NCBI RefSeq assembly: GCF_900114015.1
Contig: NZ_FORN01000017.1
Location: 32,236-96,235, forward strand
Reading direction: 5' to 3'
Source: Caulobacter sp. UNC279MFTsu5.1
Lineage (GTDB): Bacteria; Pseudomonadota; Alphaproteobacteria; Caulobacterales; Caulobacteraceae
Length of the DNA: 64,000 bases
In this document: one piece after another, positions 42,485 to 51,451 of the stretch
How the letters are laid out: each line of letters starts with the position of its first letter
How positions within the stretch are numbered: position 1 is the stretch's first letter
The notes under the pieces: generated by a model
Database searches by the model: none
What the model was told of the DNA's origin: nothing
The model's input: only the letters and a program-made list of their open reading frames with translations
Program-made: the position numbers and the translations under genes

Positions 42485-43858
42485 TTGTCCGACGTCATAT
42501 CCAGCCTCGTCAGCACCGTGACGGGCATCCTGGGCCCGCATGGCCCGGCCACCAAGGTCGCCGCGCACAGCTTCACGCCCGGCGATTTCAGCGTGCATTT
42601 CTTCCTGCAGCTGGCCGTCATCGTCCTGGCCTGCCGCGTGGTCGGCTGGCTGGGCCAGAAACTGCTCCAGCAGCCGCAGGTGGTCGGCGAGATGATCGCC
42701 GGCGTGGTGCTGGGCCCGTCCCTGCTGGGCCTGCTGTTCCCCGACTTCCAGCTGGCGCTGTTCCCCAAGGAGACCAAGAACGTGCTCTATGTCGGCGCCC
42801 AGCTGGGCGTGGGCCTCTACATGTTCATGGTCGGCACCAGCTTCCAGGCGGGTCACTTCAAGGCCAAGGCCAAGAGCGCCATGAGCGTGTCGTTCGCCGG
42901 CATCGCCGCGCCGTTCCTGATCGCGGCCCTCATCACCCCGTTCCTGCTCAAGGTCCCCGGCCTGTTCGCGCCGACCATCGGCCAGGGCGCCGCCACCCTG
43001 TTCATGGGCGCCTGCATCGCCCTGACCGCCTTCCCGATGCTGGCCCGGATCATCAATGAGCGCGGCCTGGCCAAGACCTCGCTGGGCACCCTGTCCCTGA
43101 CCGCCGGCGCCTTCGACGACGCCGTCTCCTGGTGCGTGCTGGCCGTGGTGCTGGCCACCTTCGGCGGCGGCGCCGGCGTGGCCGTGCTCGCGATCGGCGG
43201 CGGCCTGGCCTGGGTCGCGTTCGTGACCCTCCTCGGCCCGAAGATCCTGGCCCCGCTGGGCCGCATCGTCGAGCGCGAGGGCGAGATGAGCACCGGGGTG
43301 CTGGCCATGATCATCCTGGCCTTCTGCCTCTCGGCCTTCCTGATGGACGCCGTCGGCATCCACGCCATCTTCGGCGGCTTCATCCTCGGCGTCGTCATGC
43401 CGCGCGGCAAGCTGGTGGAGGAACTGAAGCGCAAGGTCGAGCCGATCGCGGTCGTCCTGCTGCTGCCGATGTTCTTCACCTATTCGGGCCTGAACACCCG
43501 GATGGACATGGTCAACTCGCCGACCCTGCTGCTGATCGCCCTGGGCGTCCTGGCCTGCTCGATCCTGGCCAAGTGGGGCGCCTGCTACGCCGCCGCCCGC
43601 CTGACCGGCGAGAACCACAGCACCGCCATGGGCATCGGCGCCCTGATGAACTCGCGCGGCCTGATGGAGCTGATCATCATCAATATCGGCCTGCAGAAGG
43701 GCATCATCGGCCCGACCCTGTTCTCGATGCTGGTGCTGATGGCGATCGTCACCACGGTCATGGCCAGCCCGCTGTTCGAGGTGGTCTACGGCAAGAAGGC
43801 CCGGGAATCCGGCGAGCTGGACGCCGTCGACGGTGCGGCCGTGAAGGCCGCCGCCTAA
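42485..43858 (+). CDS. CPA2-family cation:proton antiporter
   Basis: From a TTG at 42485 (AAGGGGGG about 7 bp upstream) the protein has 457 residues and about 12-13 membrane helices. The conserved ion-site region LTAGAFDDAVSWCVL and MNSRGLMELIIINIGL match the KefB/Na+-H+ exchanger family. There is no C-terminal RCK (TrkA-N) domain, unlike KefB/KefC. A frame extending back to 42296 overlaps the toxin-antitoxin operator and is unlikely to be translated. It probably exchanges K+ or Na+ for protons. A strong terminator follows. Confidence 0.88.
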   Translation: MSDVISSLVSTVTGILGPHGPATKVAAHSFTPGDFSVHFFLQLAVIVLACRVVGWLGQKLLQQPQVVGEMIAGVVLGPSLLGLLFPDFQLALFPKETKNVLYVGAQLGVGLYMFMVGTSFQAGHFKAKAKSAMSVSFAGIAAPFLIAALITPFLLKVPGLFAPTIGQGAATLFMGACIALTAFPMLARIINERGLAKTSLGTLSLTAGAFDDAVSWCVLAVVLATFGGGAGVAVLAIGGGLAWVAFVTLLGPKILAPLGRIVEREGEMSTGVLAMIILAFCLSAFLMDAVGIHAIFGGFILGVVMPRGKLVEELKRKVEPIAVVLLLPMFFTYSGLNTRMDMVNSPTLLLIALGVLACSILAKWGACYAAARLTGENHSTAMGIGALMNSRGLMELIIINIGLQKGIIGPTLFSMLVLMAIVTTVMASPLFEVVYGKKARESGELDAVDGAAVKAAA

Positions 43859-43882
43859 GCCTTCAGAAAGTTACCTCCCCAC

Positions 43883-43917
43883 GCCCTCGCTCCCCTGCCG
43901 GAGCGAGGGCTTTTTTT
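43883..43917 (+). terminator. Intrinsic terminator of the antiporter gene
   Basis: A perfect 11-bp stem (43883-43893 with 43900-43910) and a 6-nt loop are followed by seven T residues. It lies 24 bp after the antiporter stop and just before the convergent halogenase gene. Confidence 0.92.
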
Positions 43918-43976
43918 CGTGAGGCCCGCACCGCGAGGCCGGGCGAAAACCGCTGGGGAAGTCCCGTCGCCCGGTC

Positions 43977-45536
43977 TCAGGCCGGCTCGAGCGAACGGTC
44001 GAAGCCGAAGCGGTTGATCTGGGCGATCAGGTCGCGGTGGCTGGGCAGGTCGTGGGTGGCGCGTTCGCCGAAGTTGCGGATCTTGGCGAACAGCTTCTCG
44101 GCCGCCGCCACGTCCGGAAACTCGCTGCGTCCTGGCGACAGGTCGGTTTTGAAGCCCATGCCGTACAGGATGTACTGGTAGTTGAAGAAGGCGAAGGTCT
44201 CCAGGTCGAGGATGAAGTCGTAGCGGGTGGGCGGACGCCAGCGCCACTGCTCCAGCAGGTCGACCAGCCGTTCCGGCATCGAGGCCGGGTCGGCGTTCTG
44301 GCGCCAGAACGGCTCGGTCCGCTGGCTCAGGCAATAGTGCAGCTTCAGGAAGGTGATGATGTTGTCGAAGCGGGCGGTCATCAGCTCGTTGAAGCGGAAG
44401 GCCGGGGCGTTGATCGGGCCGTTGTGCGGGAACAGCTCGGCGATGATCGCCACCGCCGCCTCGATCAGCACCACGCCCGTGGATTCCAGCGGCTCCAGGA
44501 AGCCCGCCGACAGGCCCACCGAGACACAGTTTTTGACCCACTGCTTGGTGCGATAGCCGGCCTCGAACGCCAGCGCCCGGGGCGCGATGTCGACGCCCCG
44601 CCCCACATAGTCGCCCAGTATGGCCCGCGCCCGGTCGTCGTCGATATGGTCGCTGGAATAGACGCAGCCCACGCCGCGCGCGCCGTTCAAGCCGATGTCC
44701 CAGGTCCAGCCGGCCTCGTGGGCGGTGGCGACCGTGAAGCTCTGGATCGGGGCGTCGGGGCGGTCGTAGGGGATCTTGCAGGCCAGGGCGCGGTCGGCGA
44801 ACAGGATCGGCCGCGCCGACTTGAACGGGGCCTTCAGGGCCTGGCCGATCAGCTCGGCGTGGAAGCCCGTGCAGTCGATATAAAGCTCGGCCTCCATCCG
44901 GCCGTGCTCGGCGCAGACGATGTGGTCGATGGCCCCGGTCGCATCCAGCTCGACCTGGGTCAGCCGCCCTTGCAGGTGGCGCACGCCCAGCTCGCGGGCC
45001 CGCTCGGCCAGCACCTGGGCCAGCTTGGCGGCGTCGAAATGGTAGGCGTAGTTCAGCGGGCCGGAAAAGTTGCCCTCGTGCGGCCGCTTGGGCGCGCGCT
45101 GGGCGTCGGCGACCCGCGCCTGGATGGTCATGGCCTCTGCGAACGGCGCGCGCGTCGCCTCGTCCTGCAGCAGCCAGTAGGGCGCCAGGCTCGCGCCGTC
45201 GGTCGAGAACGGGGCCTCGAACGGGTGGAAGTACTGGTGGCGTTCCCCGTCCTCCTTCGGCGCCCAGGCCCAGTCGTTGAAGCGGATGCCCTGCTTGAAG
45301 GTGGCCGAGGTCTCGCGGATGAACCGGGCCTCGTCGATGCCCAGGAACTGCAGGGTCGTGCGGATGGTCGGGAACGTGGCCTCGCCGACGCCGATGATGC
45401 CGACCTCGGGCGATTCCAGCAGGGTGATCTCCAGATGCGCCTGCTCGGCGATCCGCAGCGACTTGGCCAGATAGGCGGCCGTCAGCCACCCGGCCGTGCC
45501 GCCCCCGACGATCAGGATTCTGCGTCTACGATCCAT
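43977..45536 (-). CDS. Tryptophan-halogenase-family flavoprotein
   Basis: The 519-residue protein starts with a Rossmann FAD site (VGGGTAGWLTAAYLAK, residues 10-25). The catalytic Lys of flavin-dependent halogenases is present (K81 in TFKQG). The family's WxWxIP motif appears as W277-T-W279-D-I281-G282, with Gly for Pro. This motif is thought to block monooxygenase activity. Caulobacterales carry many such proteins, usually beside TonB receptors; this one stands alone. Halogenation of tryptophan or another indole is possible, but substrate and activity are not shown. It would need a flavin reductase, none of which is seen nearby. Confidence 0.85.
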   Translation of the reverse strand: MDRRRRILIVGGGTAGWLTAAYLAKSLRIAEQAHLEITLLESPEVGIIGVGEATFPTIRTTLQFLGIDEARFIRETSATFKQGIRFNDWAWAPKEDGERHQYFHPFEAPFSTDGASLAPYWLLQDEATRAPFAEAMTIQARVADAQRAPKRPHEGNFSGPLNYAYHFDAAKLAQVLAERARELGVRHLQGRLTQVELDATGAIDHIVCAEHGRMEAELYIDCTGFHAELIGQALKAPFKSARPILFADRALACKIPYDRPDAPIQSFTVATAHEAGWTWDIGLNGARGVGCVYSSDHIDDDRARAILGDYVGRGVDIAPRALAFEAGYRTKQWVKNCVSVGLSAGFLEPLESTGVVLIEAAVAIIAELFPHNGPINAPAFRFNELMTARFDNIITFLKLHYCLSQRTEPFWRQNADPASMPERLVDLLEQWRWRPPTRYDFILDLETFAFFNYQYILYGMGFKTDLSPGRSEFPDVAAAEKLFAKIRNFGERATHDLPSHRDLIAQINRFGFDRSLEPA

Positions 45537-45636
45537 GCCGCCTTGATAGCGCGGCGCGCGGCAAAAGCGGAAAGCAAAGTTGGGGAATAGGCCCACGAGC
45601 TACGCCAGCGATACGCCTCGGCCACCCCCTCACAGA

Positions 45637-45745
45637 TTGTCATCCCGGAAGCGCGTGGCGCTGTCCGGGATCCAGGGGCGGCCGCACCGCCTTGGCCCAG
45701 TCCCCTGGGTCCCGGCTCTTCGCTGCGCTACGGCCGGGATGACAA
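45637..45745. repeat. Long palindromic repeat, copy A
   Basis: The element starts with TTGTCATCCCGG and ends with its complement CCGGGATGACAA, 109 bp in all. An inner inverted pair (GGGATCCAGGGG and CCCCTGGGTCCC) adds a second stem. It lies between the halogenase start and the chemoreceptor end. An element with the same termini is at 54982. Confidence 0.7.
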
Positions 45746-45784
45746 CCGCCAAGGCTTCTGAAGGTTAGCCCAAGGAACCGGAAC

Positions 45785-47314
45785 TTATCGTCCCGGCCGC
45801 GCGAAGGCGGCCACGCGCTCGCGGGCCTGGTGCACCGGATGGGCGGCCGGCGCAGGGGACGCCGCCCCCGTCCGGAACCCGCCCACATGGTTGGACAAGT
45901 CCGCCGCCTCGGCGCGCAGGGCGTGGGTGGCTTCGGTCGACTGCTGGACCATGGCCGTGTTGCGCTGGGTCACCTGGTCCAGCTGGTTGACGGCCACATT
46001 GACCTGGCCGAGCGCGGAGGCCTGCTCGTTGGCCGAGGCGGCGATCTCGTCGACCAGGGTGTCGATCACCCCCACCTTGTCGACGATGCCGCGCAGGGCC
46101 TGGTTGGTCTGGGCGACCAGGTCGACGCCCTCGCCCACCTGGCGGCTGGAGTCGGCGATCAGGGTCTTGATTTCCTTGGCGGCGTCGGCCGAGCGCTGGG
46201 CCAGGGCCCGAACCTCTTGCGCCACCACCGCAAAGCCGCGGCCGGCGTCGCCGGCCCGCGCGGCCTCGACCCCGGCGTTCAGGGCCAGCAGGTTGGTCTG
46301 GAAGGCGATCTCGTCGATCACGCCCAGGATCTGGCTGACCTTGGCCGAGGAGGTCTCGATCTGGGTCATGGCCTCGGCGGCCCGGGTCACGATCGCGCCC
46401 GAACGCTGGGCGTCGGCGGCGGCTTCGCTGACTTGGGCCGAAACGGCCTTGGCGCTCTTGGCGGTGCGGTCGACCGTGGCGGTCAGTTGCTCGACGGCGG
46501 CGGCGGTCTGCTCCAGGGTCGCGGCCTGCTGCTCGGTGCGCTGGGCCAGGTCGTCGGCGGCGTGGGCGATGTCGTCGGCGCCCGAGCGAATGCCGGAGGT
46601 GGCGCGCTCGACGGCCCTGATGGTGTCGGCCAGGGCGGCGGCGGCGTGGTCGAAGTCGGCCTTCAGGCCCAGGAACTCAGGCGACAGGGCGCCGTCGACC
46701 CGGGCCGACAGGTCGCCCGCCGCCAGGCGCGACAGGGCCTGGCCCACGGCGGCGACCGCGGCGGCCTGGCGCTGCTCGGCGGCTTGGCGCTCGGCGGCCA
46801 TCCGCTCGCGCTCTTCCTGCAGGATGTCGAGATAGCTGGAGATGGCCAGGTCCATGTCCAGGAAGGTGGCCTTGACCAGGGCCACGACCTGATCGGTGAC
46901 GTCGCCCTCGCCCTTGACGCCGAACAGGCCGCCCTTGGCCCGCTTCGCCAGGACCGCTCGAACCAGGTGCTCGACCACCAGGGCGTAGCCGCCGATGTAC
47001 CAGCGCGGCTCCAGCCCGGCGCGGACATGGGCCTGGCCGACGCGCTGGACGCCGGCGGCGTAGTCCGGGCCATACTCGGCGGTCGCCAGCTTGCGCCAGT
47101 GGTCGCCCTGGCGGGCCTGGGCGGCGTCCATCTGGGCGCGGCTGGCGAACAGCTCGCGCATTTCCGGATAGGCGCGGATCTGGTCGTAGAAGCCGTCGAG
47201 GGCGGCGTGGATCTCGGCGTCGACCACCGGCTTGGCCGCCTTCAGCGCCGACCGCGCGCGTTGGTCGAACCGCATGAAGGCCATGCGTTGGTCGAGTTGC
47301 TGATTGACGCTCAT
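45785..47314 (-). CDS. Globin-coupled chemoreceptor (HemAT-like)
   Basis: The 509-residue protein has no membrane helices. The first 170 residues are a protoglobin sensor with the proximal His H96 in RVGQAHVRAGLEPRWYIGGY, which would bind heme and sense oxygen. A HAMP-like linker (about 190-240) and a methyl-accepting signalling domain follow, with the conserved hairpin tip IDEIAFQTNLLALNAGVEAARAGDAGRGFAVVAQEVRALAQRS. It should feed an oxygen signal to CheA. No che genes are nearby. Confidence 0.9.
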   Translation of the reverse strand: MSVNQQLDQRMAFMRFDQRARSALKAAKPVVDAEIHAALDGFYDQIRAYPEMRELFASRAQMDAAQARQGDHWRKLATAEYGPDYAAGVQRVGQAHVRAGLEPRWYIGGYALVVEHLVRAVLAKRAKGGLFGVKGEGDVTDQVVALVKATFLDMDLAISSYLDILQEERERMAAERQAAEQRQAAAVAAVGQALSRLAAGDLSARVDGALSPEFLGLKADFDHAAAALADTIRAVERATSGIRSGADDIAHAADDLAQRTEQQAATLEQTAAAVEQLTATVDRTAKSAKAVSAQVSEAAADAQRSGAIVTRAAEAMTQIETSSAKVSQILGVIDEIAFQTNLLALNAGVEAARAGDAGRGFAVVAQEVRALAQRSADAAKEIKTLIADSSRQVGEGVDLVAQTNQALRGIVDKVGVIDTLVDEIAASANEQASALGQVNVAVNQLDQVTQRNTAMVQQSTEATHALRAEAADLSNHVGGFRTGAASPAPAAHPVHQARERVAAFARPGR

Positions 47315-47415
47315 GCCCTGCCCCGAGTCTCGAAATCCCTAAGCCCCAGAGAGGTGACCCGATTTCATTAACCGAGACTGAAATCCCCCCCCTTTAGGGG
47401 GAGCGACCATCCGCC

Positions 47416-48642
47416 TCAGCGACGGCCGATCACGTCGAGCAGCCGCTCGGCGGCGACCCTCGCGCCGTCGGACCGGATCGCGCCGGCCAGGTCCCGCGCC
47501 CGCGTGCGGACCTCCGGAACCAGGGCGCTCTCAAGCGCGGCCGACAGGGACTCCACGGTCGGGGCCGGACCCTCATGGGCGACGCCAACGCCGAGGTCGG
47601 CCACCCGCCCGGCGAAATACGGCTGGTCGGCGATCTGGGGGACCACCACCTGCGGCGCCCCGGCCCGGGCGGCCGTCGTCGTGGTCCCCGCGCCGCCGTG
47701 GTGCACGACCGCCGCGACCCGGGCGAACAGCGCCTGCTGGTTGACGTCGCCGACGGCCAGGCCGTCGTCGCGGTCGTCGCCCAGGTCGAGATCCGCCCAG
47801 CCGTGGGCGAGGAGCACCCGGCGCCCCTGGGCGCGAACCGCCGCGACGGCCGCGCGGGCGGCGTCCTTCAGGGCCTGCATGGGCATGCTGCCGAAGCCGA
47901 CATAGACCGGCGGCGGGCCGGCGTTCAGGAAGGCCTCCAGGGCGGGCGGCAGCGGGCGCTCGTCCGGCAGGATCCATGCGCCGGTCTGCACCACCCCGCG
48001 CAGATCCGTCGGCCGCCAGGGGCTCAGGACCGGGTCCGAGGCCAGCCACGGCCGGTCGGTGAAGACGTGGTCGCGGACGTTGTCGACCGGCGGCAGGCCC
48101 TTCGCGGCGCGCAGGGCCGCGAACGCTTCCCCGAACACGGCGTTCATGGTCCGCGCGTTCCCCTCCCACAGCACCCGGTTGTCGGTTTCGTCCGCCGGGA
48201 CGGGGTGGCCCGGAAAGGGCAGCGGCCGGTGGTGGGTCGACGGCAGGAAGACCGGACAATAGGCGGCGTAGACGTAGGGAACGCCCTGCAGCTCGGCCAC
48301 GCACCGCGCGGCGGCCGTGGACGGGAACAGGCCGGCGGCGAGGATCGCGTCGCAACCCTCGGCCGCCGCCGAGATCGCCTCGAACTGGGCGGTCAGCACC
48401 CCCGCCGCTCGCTGCGACAGGTCCATGGGCGGCTGGTTGGCCAAGGCGGCGGCCACCCACCGGCGCACGGGGGTGAAGGCGGGCGCCAGCGGCGCGCCGG
48501 CCCGCGCCAGCAGGGCGACGAACTCCGGATCCGGCGGGGCGCACACCACCGCCTCCACGCCCAGCGCCCGCAGGGCGGCGGCCAGGCCCGCCATCGGCTC
48601 GACGTCCCCCCGCGACCCAAAGGTCGACAACAGCACCCGCAT
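47416..48642 (-). CDS. GT1/GT28-like glycosyltransferase
   Basis: The 408-residue soluble protein has two Rossmann-like halves. The N-terminus reads RVLLSTFGSRGDVEPMAGLAAAL and the C-terminal donor site contains HHGGAGTTTTAARAGAPQVVVPQIADQPYFAGRVADLGVG, the hallmark of UDP-sugar sterol/antibiotic glucosyltransferases (GtfB-like). It transfers a sugar to an unknown lipid or small molecule. GGAGAGG upstream supports the ATG. No biosynthetic cluster surrounds it. Confidence 0.9.
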   Translation of the reverse strand: MRVLLSTFGSRGDVEPMAGLAAALRALGVEAVVCAPPDPEFVALLARAGAPLAPAFTPVRRWVAAALANQPPMDLSQRAAGVLTAQFEAISAAAEGCDAILAAGLFPSTAAARCVAELQGVPYVYAAYCPVFLPSTHHRPLPFPGHPVPADETDNRVLWEGNARTMNAVFGEAFAALRAAKGLPPVDNVRDHVFTDRPWLASDPVLSPWRPTDLRGVVQTGAWILPDERPLPPALEAFLNAGPPPVYVGFGSMPMQALKDAARAAVAAVRAQGRRVLLAHGWADLDLGDDRDDGLAVGDVNQQALFARVAAVVHHGGAGTTTTAARAGAPQVVVPQIADQPYFAGRVADLGVGVAHEGPAPTVESLSAALESALVPEVRTRARDLAGAIRSDGARVAAERLLDVIGRR

Positions 48643-48759
48643 TCGGTCCTCTCCTCGCGTTGAGGACGCTACAAACTGCCCATAAATCGCCGCCCGCCAA
48701 GTCTTGAACGAAACTGTTTCGTGCCCAGATGACAGTCAGGCGGCGGCGGCGACGAGCGC

Positions 48760-49554
48760 CTACGGCGCCTCCCTGGCGTACAGCAGGGCCGCCATGCGCC
48801 ACCCCGACGCCGTTCGCAGCATCAGCGCACGATCCGTCCACTCGCCGTTTGCGGATCGGAACGACCAGCGCGCCATGCCGACATCGCCCTGCGCGTCGAC
48901 GATGCGGCTGGTCACCTCGAAGGTCGCGCCCGCAGAGGTTCGGCGCCGATCCACATAGCGCGCCTGCCACTCGGCCACGGACGCGGCGACGAACTCCCCA
49001 TCTTCGACGCTGGTGACCAGGGCGCGGGGATCGAGGGTCGCGCCCAGCAGGGCCGCATCCCAGCCGCGGTCGGCCTTGAGCTTGTCGTCCACCACGCCCG
49101 CGACGCCCGCGACCGAGGCGGCGCTTTGCGTCGCCTCCGGTTGGCACAGCGTCGCCAGGATGCGCCAGCCGCCCGCCAGCCGCGCCAGCAGCACGTAGTC
49201 GACGACGGGCTTGCCGCCACGCGTCGCGCGGACCCTGGCCAGCGCCGTCGTCTCGCCCGCGTCGATCCGCTCGATCGTCAGGGGCGATGTCGCCGCCGCG
49301 GGCCCCTCCGCCAGCCGGCTCTTCCATTGGGCCTGGTAGGTCGCCGTGATCGTCCGGCCGTCGGTGCAATAGGCGATGGCGCTCGGCTGGAAGGCGCGCC
49401 CGAGCTTGACCGGACTCCGCTCGGCGATCGCCTCGCCATAGGCGCGCACCGCGTCGGCGGGCGTGGCGAGGAGGACGCCGGCCCGGTCGTCGGCTCGCGC
49501 CGCGACGGGCGACAGGGCCGCGGCCGTCAGCACGGTCAGGATCAATCGCATCAT
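48760..49554 (-). CDS. Exported protein with two NTF2-like domains
   Basis: From the ATG at 49554 (a tandem ATG at 49551 is an alternative; GGGAGG upstream) the protein has 264 residues with a signal peptide (to about 21, VAARA). Two similar segments (about 28-130 and 140-258) each show an NTF2/lumazine-binding-like pattern, such as AVRAYGEAIAERSPVKLGRAFQ in the first and VEDGEFVAASVAEWQARYVD in the second. The fold commonly binds small hydrophobic ligands. I cannot say what this one does. Confidence 0.65.
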   Translation of the reverse strand: MMRLILTVLTAAALSPVAARADDRAGVLLATPADAVRAYGEAIAERSPVKLGRAFQPSAIAYCTDGRTITATYQAQWKSRLAEGPAAATSPLTIERIDAGETTALARVRATRGGKPVVDYVLLARLAGGWRILATLCQPEATQSAASVAGVAGVVDDKLKADRGWDAALLGATLDPRALVTSVEDGEFVAASVAEWQARYVDRRRTSAGATFEVTSRIVDAQGDVGMARWSFRSANGEWTDRALMLRTASGWRMAALLYAREAP

Positions 49555-49674
49555 CGCCTCCCTGGACGTGACGGATTTTCCGCGCCGCGCGACGCTTTGA
49601 CTATTCGGAAGGAAACGGGCCGTCATTCAACTGAAATGAAGAATGCCGGACGCCTCCGCGTCGGGGTTCGCTTC

Positions 49675-51216
49675 CTACGCGGTCCAGAGATACCGCCAGG
49701 TCTCCGAAATCACCTGGCCGCCCCGCGTCAGGCGCAGCGACAGGTCGATGTCGGTCGCCTGGGGCCGCACGCCGAACGCCACCCGGGCCGCCGCCTCGTC
49801 CGGATAGGGCGACAGGTCGCGCCAGGCGATCTCACCGCCCGCGGCCTGGAGGTCCATCGCCACCCCGTCCAGCCCCTCGGCCAGGGCCCCGCCCTGCAGG
49901 TCGACGGTGAACAGGCGCAGGCCGGCCTGGGCGTCGGCCCCGGTTCGGGTGCGGAACACCCGGGCGTCGGGGCTGGCGAAGCGCTCCTGGCCCCAGTGCA
50001 GGCGATAGCGCAGGTCGACCTGGGATCCGGCCGTCCACGGCGCCTTGGGCCGCCAGAAGACGGCGATGTTGTCGTCAGTCTCCTTGGTGGTGGCCAGTTC
50101 GGCCAAGTGCACCGCCCCCTCGCCCCAAGCGTCCAGGGGCTCGACCCACAGACTGGGCCGCAGATCGTAGCGGGCCTGCAGGTCGCCGAAATCCTCCAGC
50201 GCCCGGGCCCGCTGCACCAGGCCGAAGCCCTTGGGGTTCTCGTCCGGGAAGCGGCTGAGGCGATGGGCCTTGGGATTCTGCAGCGGCCGCCAGACGTGCT
50301 CGCCCTTTCCCGTCCAGATCGCCAGGCCGTCGCTGTCGTGCACGGCGGTGCGGTAGTCCGGGACGGGCGAGGGATCGGCGACGTTGAACAGGAACATGCT
50401 GCTCATCGCCGCCACGCCGGTCTTGGTCATGGCCGCGCGCGGGAAGACGCTGGCGGCGACGTCGAAGGTCACGTTGTCGCCCGGCCGGATCGTGAAGCTG
50501 TAGGCGCCCGCGCAACTGGGGCTGTCCATCAGGGCGTGGACGACCACCGCGTCGCCGTCGGCCGCCGGGCCGCCGCCCGGGGGCCGCTCCAGCCAGAAGG
50601 CGACGAAGTCGGGGAACTCCTCGTTCGGTTCGCCGGCCCCGATCGCCAGGCCGCGCGCCGACAGGCCGTAGCGCTGCCCCCGGCCCAGGGCGCGGAAGTA
50701 GCTGGCGCCCTGGAACACGGCGATCTCGTCCAGCTTGTCGGCCTCGTTCAGCGGCCACAGCAGGCGGAAGCCGGAAAAGCCGGTCCAGGCCTTGGCGACG
50801 TCGGCATGCTCGCCCGGAATCTCGAACATCGCCGGGTCGAAGGCGATCGGCCGCGCCAGGCCGTCGGCGACCTCATGGATCGGCAACGGGCGCGGATAGA
50901 GCCAGGCGGGCGGGAAGAACTCGGCCCGGAACGGCGGCTGGCGGTCCTTCCAGAGATCGGCCTCAGGCCGGAAGCGGATGCGGAAATAGTCGTCGTAGGA
51001 CAGGCCCGTGATCGTCGGCGGGGCGGGCGGCTTGGCGTAGGGCGCGGCGGCCAGGGCCCGAGCCTTGTCGCGCAGGCCCTCGACCGAGAACGGCTGGCCG
51101 GCGGCGGCGTCGACGACGGGACTTTGGGCGGCGGCCAGGCGCGGCGCCAGGGCCAGAACCGCCGACAGCGACAGCGTGCCGAGCGCGGCGCGGCGGTTGA
51201 GCGGACTGGAGAGCAT
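49675..51216 (-). CDS. opgD: Osmoregulated periplasmic glucan protein OpgD/OpgG type
   Basis: The 513-residue protein has a twin-arginine-like signal (NRRAALGTLSLSAVLAL, about 7-31), typical of OpgD rather than OpgG. It follows the MdoG plan: an N-terminal domain beginning LSYDDYFRIRFRPEADLW, a beta-sandwich with MFEIPG.. and SYFRALG, and a C-terminal Ig-like domain. In E. coli OpgD and OpgG act in osmoregulated periplasmic glucan synthesis and belong to GH186. No opgH synthase is next to it here. Confidence 0.88.
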   Translation of the reverse strand: MLSSPLNRRAALGTLSLSAVLALAPRLAAAQSPVVDAAAGQPFSVEGLRDKARALAAAPYAKPPAPPTITGLSYDDYFRIRFRPEADLWKDRQPPFRAEFFPPAWLYPRPLPIHEVADGLARPIAFDPAMFEIPGEHADVAKAWTGFSGFRLLWPLNEADKLDEIAVFQGASYFRALGRGQRYGLSARGLAIGAGEPNEEFPDFVAFWLERPPGGGPAADGDAVVVHALMDSPSCAGAYSFTIRPGDNVTFDVAASVFPRAAMTKTGVAAMSSMFLFNVADPSPVPDYRTAVHDSDGLAIWTGKGEHVWRPLQNPKAHRLSRFPDENPKGFGLVQRARALEDFGDLQARYDLRPSLWVEPLDAWGEGAVHLAELATTKETDDNIAVFWRPKAPWTAGSQVDLRYRLHWGQERFASPDARVFRTRTGADAQAGLRLFTVDLQGGALAEGLDGVAMDLQAAGGEIAWRDLSPYPDEAAARVAFGVRPQATDIDLSLRLTRGGQVISETWRYLWTA

Positions 51217-51451
51217 CCCGACCTTTTAAAGCAACGCCCCCGTTGCGCGCCATACAACGCACCTTTAGCGACAAGGGTCCGCACATTCGCCCTATTCGCG
51301 GGCGGGTGCGACAAGGTCGCTGGCGCAAGGCCGCGCACCCGCCTATTCCTAGCGCGGTAAGCGTCGCAACAAGCCTGGCCTTGGCACGTTTGGGCTTGGT
51401 CGAGCGTCTTGGTAGGCTTCGACGGCGGATTACAGGGACCGACGAGACTTC

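Noticed and set aside
47381..47402. C-run/G-run hairpin after the glycosyltransferase region
   Set aside because: A CCCCCT/AGGGGG palindrome without a T-run, lying between genes of the same strand; too weak to call a terminator.
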